In this document: positions 44,690 through 55,477 of the stretch, in pieces | How the letters are laid out: the number at the start of each line of letters is the position of its first letter | Numbering within the stretch: the first letter of the stretch is position 1 | Assembly (NCBI RefSeq): GCF_009905375.1 | Contig: NC_133648.1 | Span: forward strand, 91,080,631 to 91,144,630 | Direction of reading: 5' to 3' | DNA from: Apium graveolens | Taxonomy: Eukaryota > Streptophyta > Magnoliopsida > Apiales > Apiaceae | Length of the DNA stretch: 64,000 nucleotides | The notes under the pieces: model-generated | What the model saw: the letters and a program-made list of their open reading frames with translations, nothing else | Told to the model about the DNA's origin: nothing | The model's database searches: none | Translations under genes and position numbers: made by a program

Positions 44690-46105
44690 TGATAGTGGCA
44701 TTTTATACCACTTAGAACGTCTTAAAATGGCTTAAATTGGTGTCTTGAAATCAAGTATTTTGTGTATTTGATGCGTTTTTCTAGTGTTCATGTATTTCAG
44801 GGTATTAGTTGCATTTCGGGGGAGGAATCATCAAGATAAGCCTTGGCATGTGTTCACCATTGCGAGAGGAAAGGAACGGGCAGATTACGGCAAAGAAACG
44901 GAGCAAACTTGGATTTTTTCCAGTGGAGGCCTGCGCGCCCGCGCAGCTATGCTGAGCGGCCGCGCAGGGTCGGGAATTTTGCTGAATTATTTTAGACTTC
45001 TACTTCTGTTTGGCTTCCAACTTCTATGTAATCTGAGTTTTATGGGACTATTATATAAGTAGATTTGAGACGTTTTCACAGGGGGATTTAAGAAGAAGAT
45101 TGTGTTTTGCGCAAGAAGGAAATTGGGATACCAAGGAGAAGACCTAGAAGCACAGAACAACTCCGAAAAAGAAGATCTTGTTTTCAACTTGTGATTCTTT
45201 GAATTAGTTGTAACTTTGGATGCTCGTTTTCGTTCTTGTTGAACCTAGATCTCGTTTATTCGTACTTTGATTATTATTTAGTTTATTAAGACCTTGTTTA
45301 TACCATGCTTTCATTGGAACCCATGGTGACGATGAGTTCGATTATGGGCTAATCGTTGTCATGGGATTCTAGCGGATTTACTTATGGATTTCAATAGTTA
45401 ATTGTTTCGATATCTTGGTGTGTGGTGATTGATGATATCCTAGTATTGGTTGTGCTTATTCGTCTTATGTGCGTAGCTAACATATAAGATAGCGTGTTAA
45501 TCTCTATTGAAGCGACAGTGAATATAGAGGTTTAGAACTTGCCATGCTAGCATAGGTTCATGTATGTGTATGCATGATTCGTAGGTAACTCTAACCGTTT
45601 TACTTGCCCTATGTAATCAAGATAGATAACTTGTTCTTAAACCGTTATGTTGTCAAATTCTATAGACATATAGGGTCTCAATATAATTGGTGCCTATTCA
45701 GCTTCTATCTCTTTTGTGGATGTCTGGTAGAATGGTACTCGTGCAACGAAAGTTGGCGTTTATCAGTTTCGTGTTATCTGATTAGTGTCCTCACCATCAC
45801 ATGCTAAGGTTAAGAACAAAGGCTATTGAATGAAGTATTTAATGAAGTTAGAATCCCATGTTTATCATATATATAATTTAACCTCAATTCTCTTAGTTAA
45901 TGTTATTTAGTATAATCTCTTAGTTTAATAAAAACCCAATTTGTTATTTGTCTTAACATTGAGCGATAACCATACATTGTTGCATAGGTGCATAAATTGA
46001 ACTTAACCTAAACCAGTCTCTGTGGGAACGAATCTGATTTATATCTTATACTACTTGCGAACACTTATACTTGCGTGAATATTAGCGCGTGTTTTCGCCC
46101 TAACA
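44690..46105 (+). repeat. Ath1 5' LTR
   Basis: It starts TGATAGTGGCATTTTA and ends ttttcgccctaaca. It contains a GC-rich patch with the palindrome ctgcgcgcccgcgcag at 44930-44945. Confidence 0.92.
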
Positions 46106-46111
46106 AGTTTT

Positions 46112-46133
46112 TGGCGCCGCTGCCGGGGGACTC
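46112..46133 (+). other. Ath1 primer-binding site (Asp type)
   Basis: tggcgccgctgccggggg follows six bases after the LTR. It resembles the tRNA-Asp-type site (tggcgccgttgccgggga) usual in Athila elements, with a c/t change. Confidence 0.82.
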
Positions 46134-46239
46134 AGAGTTATTTTTAGTTTAGTGCTTGTCATCAGTGGCCGTTAAAGTTCACTGACTCGGATTCTTTTAC
46201 TTTCACGGTTTATTTGTTGTTTTTCAGGTACTCATTACA

Positions 46240-47600
46240 ATGGGAGATCCAGCAGCACGAACGAAAGCCTTGATGGATTTTTCTCAACCCAAGATCAATG
46301 ACATTCAATCTAGCATTGTCCGGCCAGCTATCACAGCTAATACCTTTGAGATCAAGCCTGGCATAATTCAATGGGTACAGACTTCAGTCCAGTTTGGGGG
46401 TTCTCCAACGGAAGATCCCAATACACATATTAGGGATTTCATCGAAATAATGCGACACCTTCAAGTTCAACGTTGTTTCTGAAGATGCCTGTGAAGCTGA
46501 GACTGTTCCCATTCTCTCTGAAGGACAAGGCTAAGAGCTGGTTACACTCTCTCTACCAGCTGGTTCGATTACTAGTTGGGAAGATCTTGCTCAGAAGTTT
46601 CTTACTAAATTCTTCCCTATGGCGAAGACAGCTGCACTCAGGAATGCTATTACTCAATTTGCGCAGCAAACGGAGAATCGCTAAGTGAAGCTTGGGAGCG
46701 CTATAAGGAGATGCTTAGGAAGTGTCCTCATCATGGAATTCCTGATTGGATGATAATCACTTGTTTTTACAATGGGTTGGGAGCACAGTCCAGACCCATG
46801 CTCGGTGCCAGCATCAGGCGGAGCATTATGGGCAAAGAGCTATAAGGAAGCTTATGATCTAATTGAACTGATGGCTGCTAATGAATATCAGTGTCCAACC
46901 CAGAGATATCCACAGGGCAAGGTAGCAGGAGTTCTTGAATTAGATACAGCTACGGCTATCACTGCTCAACTAAAGGCGTTGTCTATGAAGATCGATTCTC
47001 TGGCTAACTATGGTGTTAAGCAGATAATTAGTGTTTGTGAGCTGTGTGCAGGTCCGCATGTGACAGAGCAATGCGCTATATCTAGCGACTCAGCTCAGTT
47101 TGTGAGCAACTTTCAGAGATCGCAACAACCAGTTCCAGACACTTATCATCCTGACAACTGGAATCATCCTAACTTCAGCTGGAGCAACAATCAGAATGTG
47201 ATGCAACAGCCGTTTCCATCCGTTTGGAAATAAGCTGTTCAACTCTCTTGGTTTTCAGCAACAACTTCAACTTCAACAACAAACTCATGATGCAGGTCTA
47301 TCTTCGAATGAAAAATTTGAATTAGAGGAGTTGAGGCTTATGTGCAAAAACCAGGCTCTTATATGCCAAAGTCAGGCTGTTTCTATCCAGAATCTGGAGA
47401 ACCAAATAGGGCAAATTGCTAATGCCTTATTGAATCGACCACCAGGAACGCTTCCTAGTGATACAGAAGCCAATCCAGGAAAGAGGGAAGTTGAAGAACA
47501 TGTGAACACCATCACCTTAAGGTCTGGAAAAGGTCGCAAGCCCCCAAATTCAGCAAGACGAAGAGCCTGAAAAAATCTCAAGATTCAGAAAATGCAGTTG
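46240..47600 (+). pseudogene. gag: Ath1 gag (broken)
   Basis: The ATG at 46240 (MGDPAARTKALMDFSQPK) starts an Athila-type gag: FEIKPGIIQWVQTSVQFGG, then DKAKSWLHSL in another frame, then LIELMAANEYQCP. A zinc knuckle CELCAGPHVTEQC (CX2CX3HX4C) is at about 47038-47076. At least three frameshifts and several stops (46482, 46688, 47233) break it. A Gln/Asn-rich segment follows the knuckle. Confidence 0.88.
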
Positions 47601-48593
47601 TGGCTGAAGAAGATGGGCAGAAGGGAGTAGAGGTGGGAACCAAGGAAGACTACTGTGGAACACACTCCTCCTGGGGGTAATACAGGGGAGAAGCAGATCT
47701 ATCCTCCACCTCCTTTTCCTAAAAGCTGCAGAAAAAAAAGCTGGATAAGCAGTTTGAGAAGTTTCTGGAGGTGTTCAAGAAACTTCATATCAACATACCT
47801 TTCGCTGAAGCTCTTGAACAGATGCCTAGCTATGCGAGGTTTATGAAGGTATTCTCTCTCGGAAAGTGAAGCTCGATGACTTAGAGACCGTTTCTCTAAT
47901 GGAGGAATGCAGTGCTGTGCTGCAACAGAAGTTGCCCTCCGAAGCTTAAAGATCCTGGAAGCTTCACTATTCCTTGCACCATCGGAAACTTGTCGTTCGA
48001 CAAGTGTTTATGTGATTTAGGAGCTAGCATCAATCTGATGCCCTTATCTATCTTCAAGAAGCTTGGTCTTCCTGAGCCGAAAACCAACATACATGTCATT
48101 GCAACTAGCTGACCGTTCCATCGCTTATCCACGAGGTATAGTGGAGGATGTCTTGGTCAAGGTGGATAAACTCTTCTTCCCTGCTGACTTTGTAATTCTT
48201 GATTTCGAGGAAGATAAGAAGATTCCCATTATCTTGGGAAGACCATTCTTGGCTACAGGCCGAACTATGATCGATGTGCAAAAAGGAGAGCTTACGATGA
48301 AGGTTCATGATCAGAAGGTCACTTTCAATGTGTTCAAGGAAATAAAATTACCCACAGCTAAAGAGGAGTGCTTTAAAGTAGAGCAAATTCAGGTTTTGAA
48401 TGCACCTCTGTGGAAGAGGAAGTTGGATGTGCCATTCGATTCTCTTGGGTTAGCAGAGCTGAAAATTTCTCAGGATCGTCTCGAGTCGTCTATTGAAGAT
48501 GCTCCTACACTTGAGCTCAACCCACTGCCAAATCACTTGAGTTATTCATTCTTAGGTGCACCCCCTGACAAGGGGGTTGGGATATATCTTTGA
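47601..48593 (+). pseudogene. pol: Ath1 protease and linker (broken)
   Basis: The Athila-type protease has [20 protein letters not shown] with catalytic [11 protein letters not shown] near 48017-48040. A frameshift near 48100 follows, then [16 protein letters not shown] and the C-terminal ILGRPFLATGRTMIDV. The linker stops at LNPLPNHLSYSFLGAP (about 48520-48560), the point just before RT in intact Athila elements. Nothing of RT follows. Confidence 0.88.
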
Positions 48594-49973
48594 TGATGTA
48601 GAGGGTAGCCGAACGGATCCTCCAGTGCCTATAGAGGGTTCTTCTCATGTGCAGCAGATAATTGATAGGACCGGTGTTTGGTGATGAGCAGTACAGGCAA
48701 GTAACTAGGCGTATGGAAGCCATGCACGATATTCACCATCATTTTGCTGCAGATTTGACACATGCTTTCGGTACTGTTGTTCGAGACACTGGTGGCGAGG
48801 TTGATTGGCCACCTGATCCTCCACCCGACGAGGTGAATCTCCCGCTAATTAGGTATGCCTGAAATCCTTATTATTGCCTTCAATGAGGACATTGAAAATT
48901 TAAGTATGGGGGTGGTAGTTAAGGAATATTGTGTGTGTGTCATTTAGTTGCATATTCATGATAGATTAGTTCATATAGTTGCATAATTTATGCCATATAG
49001 TTTTTTTTTTTATGAATGTCATGTAGCTCATGCATTTACCATGATCCCTTTTGCAATGATTTATCGACTGAATTGTGATATTGATGTGAGTGTAGTGATA
49101 GCATTAAAGTGATATTAAGTTGTGTAGGTTGATATGCATGCTAGAAACAATTGTAAGTCCACTAAGTCTTAGAGAATACGAAAGGGCTAGATTGTGTTAT
49201 GATTTGGTTGTTTTCAAGGTCAATCTATTTATTATGTTTAGAATTCGATTATAGGTTCTTAGTGATAAAGACATGAAAAAGAAAAATTTTGGAGAAAAAA
49301 ATATGGAAGTTGTTGCTAGTTGTGGCTAGGCGTCAAATGGCTAGTAGCCGGCTCGCGTATGTTGCGAGTAGTCTAGGGTTGAGCAAGATGGAGCGAAACG
49401 CACTTGCTCAGAGTTTAAAAAAAAAAAATTGGCATAATTGATCAAGAGTGGGCTCTTTGGTATTCGAGTTATTAAGTTCTTAGGGGACTTTGTGCCTAGC
49501 GACCTAAGGCTTTTAGAGTCTGGGATCCGCTAACCTAACGCTCGTTACATGGATATCATTGTATAAGTCTTTTGTGGACCTCACTCATTGCACGGTCAAA
49601 TAAGCATTTGAGTTGTAAATAAAAAGCACGATTCCGTAGTATGCTCCAGAGTTCTTGTAGTGTTGTATATCACTTTGTGCCTGGAATTTTTATTCTTTGT
49701 ATAATCGTAGGATTGCCTTGAGGATAGTCTAGTCATAGTAATTGGTCTAGTTCCGAAGCATATCTGTTAAGCATTTGCACACACCACGTTTCTGGCTGTA
49801 TGTCCGTTTGCATGAGTTTATTGATCTTTAGTTGTCTAACTGCATTCGTTGAGATGTGGCAATTTGGTTGATTAATTGTAGTAAGGGGGATCGCTGCATT
49901 TTCATATAGATTGTATTCATTCATATTTTTATTTGTTTTTGAGTCTGTGACGCTTGAGGGCAAGCATCGATTT
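48594..49973 (+). other. Ath1 3' region (remnant ORF and noncoding)
   Basis: The first 270 bp contain a short reading piece (MEAMHDIHHHFAADLTHAFG near 48714) typical of the Athila 3' domain. From 48865 on it is noncoding, including poly-T and poly-A runs (49003, 49422). I see no env-like ORF. Confidence 0.6.
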
Positions 49974-49986
49974 AAGTTTGGGGGTG
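49974..49986 (+). other. Ath1 polypurine tract
   Basis: aagtttgggggtg directly precedes the 3' LTR (TGATAAGTGG at 49987). Confidence 0.75.
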
Positions 49987-51414
49987 TGATAAGTGGCATT
50001 TTATACCACTTAGAACGTCTTAAAATGGCTTAAATTGGTGTCTTGAATCAAGTATTTTGTATATTTGATGCGTTTTTCTAGTGTTCATGTATTTCAGGGT
50101 ATTAGTTGCATTTCGGGGGAGGAATCATCAAGAATAAGCATTGGCATGTGTTCACCATTGCGAGAGGAAAGGAACGGGCAGATTACGGCAAAGAAACGGA
50201 GCAAACTTGGATTTTTTCCAGTGGAGGCCTGCGCGTCCGCGCAGCTATGCTGAGCGGCCGCGCAGGGTCGGGAATTTTGCTAAATTATTTTAGACTTCTA
50301 CTTCTGTTTGGCTTCCAACTTCTATGTAATCTGAGTTTTATGGGACTATTATATAAGTAGATTTGAGACGTTTTCACAGGGGGATTTTTAAGAAGAAGAA
50401 GATTGTGTTTTGCGCAAGAAGGGAAGATTGGGATACCAAGGAGAAGACCTAGAAGCACAGAACAACTCCGAAAAAGAAGATCTTGTTTTCAACTTGTGAT
50501 TCTTTGAATTAGTTGTAACTTTGGATGCTCGTTTTCGTTCTTGTTGAACCTAGATCTCGTTTATTCGTACTTTGATTATTATTTAGTTTATTAAGACCTT
50601 GTTTATACCATGCTTTCATTGGAACCCATGGTGACGATGAGTTCGATTATGGGCTAATCGTTGTCATGGGATTCTAGCGGATTTACTTATGGATTCCAAT
50701 AGTTAATTATTTCGATATCTTGGTGTGTGGTGATTGTATGATATCCTAGTATTGGTTGTGCTTATTCGTCTTATGTGCGTAGCTAACATATAAGATAGCG
50801 TGTTAATCTCTATTGAAGCGACAGTGAATATAGAGGTTTAGAACTTGCCATGCTAGCATAGGTTCATGTATGTGTATGCATGATTCGTAGGTAACTCTAA
50901 CCGTTTTACTTGCCCTATGTAATCAAGATAGATAACTTGTGCTTAAACTGTTATGTTGTCAAATTCTATAGACATATAGGGTCTCAATATAATTGGTGCC
51001 TATTCAGCTTCTATCTCTTTTGTGGATGTCTGGTAGAATGGTACTCGTGCAACGAAAGTTGGCGTTTATCAGTTTCGTGTTATCTGATTAGTGTCCTCAC
51101 CATCACATGCTAAGGTTAAGAACGAGAAGGCTATTGAATGAAGTATTTAATGAAGTTAGGATCCCATATTTATCATATATATTAATTTAACCTCAATTCT
51201 CTTAGTTAATGTTATTTAGTATAATCTCTTAGTTTAATAAAAACCCAATTTGTTATTTGTCTTAGCATTGAGAGATAACCATACATTGTTGCATAGGTGC
51301 ATAAATTTAACTTAACCTAAACCAGTCTCTGTGGGAACGAATCTGATTTATATCTTATACTACTTGCGAATGCGTATACTTGCGTGAATATTAGCGCGTG
51401 TTTTCGCCCTAACA
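49987..51414 (+). repeat. Ath1 3' LTR
   Basis: It matches 44690-46105 across its length, with scattered substitutions and small indels such as the longer aagaagaagaag run near 50391. It is followed by the duplicate aactc. Confidence 0.92.
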
Positions 51415-51419
51415 AACTC

Positions 51420-51800
51420 TTAGTTCTTTAGTGGCTTCTTGACTTGTCGATTTCTCAGAGTTCTCTAGTCAAATTAACTTGTCGAAATCTCAGAGTGCTC
51501 TAGTGAATTTTAACTTGTCGATATCTCTGAGTTCTCTAGTGAATTTTGACTTATCGATATCTCTGAGTTTTCTAATGGAACTTGACTTATCGATAACTCA
51601 GAGTTCTCTAATGAATGTAGACTTGTCGATAACTCTGAGTTCTCTAGTGAAGAAATGACTTGTCGATATCTCCAATATTCATGTCTTCAATTTAGCTTTT
51701 CGATATCTTTCTGAGTTCTCTAGTAGCTTTCCTGACTTCTCGATAAGCCATTCTGGAATTCTCGAATGACTTATCTATAACATTAAATATGTGACTTGTA
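51420..51800. repeat. 36-bp tandem array, right part
   Basis: About nine diverged units of the form acttgtcgatatctctgag followed by ttctctagtgaattttg, each about 36 bp. Units drift towards the right end. Confidence 0.88.
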
Positions 51801-52013
51801 GAGATCTCGACTTAGAGTATTTTTCTGCAAACATATTTATTCAACTCCAAACTTCTTTAAAATTCTTCTGAGGCATGATCTTCTTGATCTTCTTCCAGAT
51901 AGAATCATTAGGCTTGATACTGTTTCAGGAAAAAGACTTCAGTCTGCTCCTTTGCATTTTTACAGACTTTAAGTGTTATAAGTACAAAATACAGATTAAG
52001 ATAACAATACAAC
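51801..52013. other. Unassigned sequence left of Sol3
   Basis: This contains scattered gagatctcga words related to the array, then unique AT-rich sequence that continues at 53031 when Sol3 is removed. No ORF. Confidence 0.5.
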
Positions 52014-53025
52014 TGTTGTGTACTTGATGATCACTTCAACAAAATGTCTAAGTAGATTTTACTTAGTGAAATTATGTAGCACTCGACGGATAAGAGTTTT
52101 AGTCCCGACGGATAACTCATTATAGTCCCGACGGATGATTAACTTATTATCCATCGAGTGAGTAGCTTATGTAATAATAAGTTTGTAGCACAGTGATGTA
52201 TGCACCTTTGTATAGAATCTGTAGAAGCATATAAGTCATGTTGACTTTAACTAGATATGCAGAATAGGTTGATTAACTGTACATAAGCAATGTCTTGTAA
52301 TTCTGTATAAGTGAAATGAAGTCAAGTGCCAAAATAGCTACCGACGGATGATTAACAAAGCTTCGACGGATGATCAAATGACTATCAACGGATGTTTAAC
52401 ATAGCAGTCGACGGATGATCAATTAAGTCATCGACGGATGATCTGAAATTCGACGGATGATCATATCAAGATTCAAACATCAGTTGAACAGTGAAAGCTG
52501 ACACACAGCCGTCGAGTTGGATACAAACACACTGTGGAAGCCCATTAACTGGGTAATAGAGGACGAAAAGCAGCAAAGATCAAGACTGTTAGATTTTATA
52601 TTTGTTCAGTTCTTTTGACTTTGTAATCTTGGTAATATATAAACCAAGAGAGTAGCAAATAGAAAAATAACTGAGATAGCTGAGAAACATACAAACAGAG
52701 AAATCTTTGTAAGCACAATCTTTAGCATTTCCTGTATTCTCAGCAGTTCTATTTTGTAAGCAGCTGTGAGCATTTCTGCACACAGAGTCCTCTCGATATA
52801 TTATATATATCTCTGGTGGAATTGTTTATATCCACCAGAAAGTTTTTAAAAACTCTTGTTTTTAATTACTTATGTTTTGATTCATTCAAGTTTACATTCC
52901 GCATTGTGCTAATCAAAACAAATATATCCATAATCGAGTTGAACATTTTTATTTCAAGAAAAAGGTTCAAGAATTTCATTCAACCCCCCTTCTGTAATTC
53001 TTGCTATATCGTTAAGGGACTAACA
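52014..53025 (+). mobile_element. Sol3: solo LTR of the Cop5 family
   Basis: A 1012-bp LTR starting TGTTGTGTACTTGATGATC and ending AAGGGACTAACA, with a perfect duplicate acaac at 52009-52013 and 53026-53030. It matches the Cop5 5' LTR (60914-61602) closely. It contains a cluster of (c)gacggatgatc words (52085-52460) and a TATA box at 52636-52643. No PBS follows, so it is solo. Confidence 0.93.
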
Positions 53026-53030
53026 ACAAC

Positions 53031-53318
53031 TTACTTAGGGTTGACAAAATATCTTAATCTTGTTAAAGTGCAGACATGTCTTTTACAACAATACTGGTTG
53101 TGAAGTATGTAGCATATTCTTTTTGCCGCAATTTATGAACAATGATTAATAAGAAAAATAAAATAAGGGGTATTATTTTGTATAAATATATTGTGTAAAT
53201 CTGTAATGTTGATAGGACAAAAGTACGGCTCAAATGAATAATTTTGAAGGAATAATTGATATAAAATAATGTCACAATTCCTTAAGATTGTCCACCATTA
53301 TATTCTATATATCTACTA
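53031..53318. other. Unassigned AT-rich sequence
   Basis: I see no gene, repeat or element signature here, other than the Sol3 target at its left edge. Confidence 0.5.
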
Positions 53319-54454
53319 GCCTAAAACTCATGCGATGTACGGTTTATTTATAATATTATATAATTTTTGAATTTAATTTAAAGTAAAAATTTTAAGCTTT
53401 GAATTTTTTTATTTAAAATTTTTAATAATATAAATTGACAATAATTTTAAATATACACGTGTATAAATTGGTGATATTTTAATTTAAAAAAATATGACTA
53501 ACTGAAATATATAATTTTATTAATATTTATAGGTGTGTTGAGGAAAGATAATTATATTTTAATTAAAATGTAAGTTTTATGTCACATCAATAGTATACGA
53601 ATTATTTTTAGTTTTGTATACCGACCAAATCCAACTAATTATATTCAAATTTATTTTTGGTTTAATTTGTACACAAATATGTACTACCAAACTTCTAATA
53701 TTTCAGAGCCAACGAATTAGGGAGACTTTAGTTTTACTTTAACACATATCAATAATATAAAATTTCTTAATTTTAATTTAATTTTAATTTTTTCACAGAT
53801 CAATAATAAATATTATTTTATTTTAGTCTCAGACCCGTTATATCAACCCGCTAATTACATTTAGTTTGTTTTCAATTTTACTTTAGCTCTCAGTGGATAT
53901 TATTTTATTTTAAATCCAATAGATTATATATTTTATTTTAACGTGATGATATTATATAGACAAACGTATTATGTTTCAAATTTTTATTTTTTTAGCATAG
54001 TTCAATAAAAAATTTAGCCGGATTGGTAGTATTTATTATTTTGTTTTAGAATGGGGTAGCAAATTTTATTTTATCCTCATGCCCATTATATCAATTCAAA
54101 TTCAGTTAATTATATTTAATTTTTTATTTAATTTTATTTTAGTATGGGGTAAATATAATTTTATTTTAGACCAAATGAATACTATATATAATTTTGTTTT
54201 AACCTGATAACATTATATCAACTAAACTTATTTTTATATTTTGTTTAAGATTGGATATAATTCTATTTAGCCTAACCTGGATGAATAGTATAATTTTTTT
54301 GTTTAAACCAAAAAAAATAGACATATTATGATTCTATTTTTATTTGAATAATTCTATTGTGAATATTAATCTATTTATGAGTGTATTTTATTTTAAATAT
54401 TACTGTAATTACGGTCATCAGACCGACTATCCATGCATCACACGGGTTTTAAGC
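53319..54454. mobile_element. MITE-like element with degenerate terminal inverted repeats
   Basis: The left end is gcctaaaactcatgcgatg; the inverse of the right end is gcttaaaacccgtgtgatg. They agree at 18 of 24 positions. The 1.1-kb interior is over 75 percent A/T by eye and made of diverged internal repeats (ttttattttagtc..cccgttatatcaa). There is no transposase ORF. The bases next to both ends allow a TA duplicate. The superfamily is not assigned. Confidence 0.5.
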
Positions 54455-55477
54455 TAATATACTTAAAGACTAGAAATCGAGAAAAGAAAACGTAACATGT
54501 TAGTAGTTGAAAAGCTAGTACAATCATTTTAACTGCACAGGCTCAAACTAAATTAGGATTTACCAGAGTACTAGTTCATCCGAGATCATTTCTAATTTTT
54601 CTATTTTATCCCAAAACGGTTTAGATCACTTCTTCGTTGTAGACGGTTCCGACGAATGGCTGTGAGAGGCTAATGATAAACCCGCAATGCACAAGCCCAA
54701 GTCCCATGTCAAAATCTGAAACTTTTGTGCCACCTATTTAATAGCGATTTTATCAAATAAGTTGGACAGACATTTTCAATGCAAAGCCCAGGTCCTGGTT
54801 TTGTGTGGGCCATGCTTATTCACACACATCTCGTTTATACACAGCCAAGTTTATCAAGTAAAAAAGATAAAATATAGTTAAAAATGAAAAAGCAAACCAA
54901 GCAGTAGAGAGTTGGCCGGCCCGAGTAGCCAGGCCTGACCAACTTTTCTTCTTCTCTCCAACGCATAAAAGAAGCTCAACTATTTTTCTCTATCTGCCAC
55001 ATCACTCACTTGGGCTCCCATTGGACCTAATCTAAGGGTGTATACTCATGTTTATCCTGGTAAACAGAGGCAGATAAGGGGGTCCATGGGGTCCCTGTGA
55101 GATTTGGATAAATAGTGAATAGTTTGTAAGTATTAAAAACGTGTTGTAGCCTCAGTTGAGCTTGTCATTTATTTGATTTTCTACACTGAACGTCAGAATT
55201 CAATTCCTCCAAGCTGCTTTTTAGTTTTCTTTCTTCAGTTTTCTCTTTGTTTTTCCCCTACTGATAGAACTCTTCTGCAATTAAATTACAAATTATCCCT
55301 TTAATATTTGAAAGGTTAATATATAAAATTGTATTCATGTAATTAGAAGCTAAAAATTCTACTAAATTCTTTCTTTTTTATTTTGTTTATGTAATTCAAT
55401 GATAACAACTGATTATTTTTTATTTTTTTGTCTTCATTTTTATAACAAAAATTATGTAGAAAAAATATCCCTGACCC
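54455..55477. other. Possible low-copy host DNA, promoter-like
   Basis: This 1-kb stretch has more balanced base composition than its surroundings and no LTR element signature. It holds gataag and ccacatcac words and a pyrimidine-rich part near 55190-55260 (ttttctttcttcagttttc). No ORF over 60 codons is convincing. It ends at the broken edge of Cop4. It could be a host gene promoter or leader, but this is inference. Confidence 0.35.

Larger units (their letters stand above)
44690..51414 (+). mobile_element. Ath1: Athila-like gypsy deletion derivative
   Basis: A 6.7-kb element with two LTRs of about 1.42 kb (44690-46105, 49987-51414), target duplicate aactc, an Asp-type PBS, Athila-like gag and protease remnants, a 3' region and a purine tract. 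RT, RNase H and integrase are entirely absent: sequence passes from the protease-RT linker to the 3' domain at about 48590. It is non-autonomous. The LTRs are similar overall, with small indels, so the insertion is of intermediate age. Confidence 0.9.

Noticed and set aside
52816..53103. ORFs at 52816-53103 and 61393-61626 with similar translations
   Set aside because: Both lie in the same part of the Sol3/Cop5 LTR. Their similarity is LTR homology and not a conserved protein.
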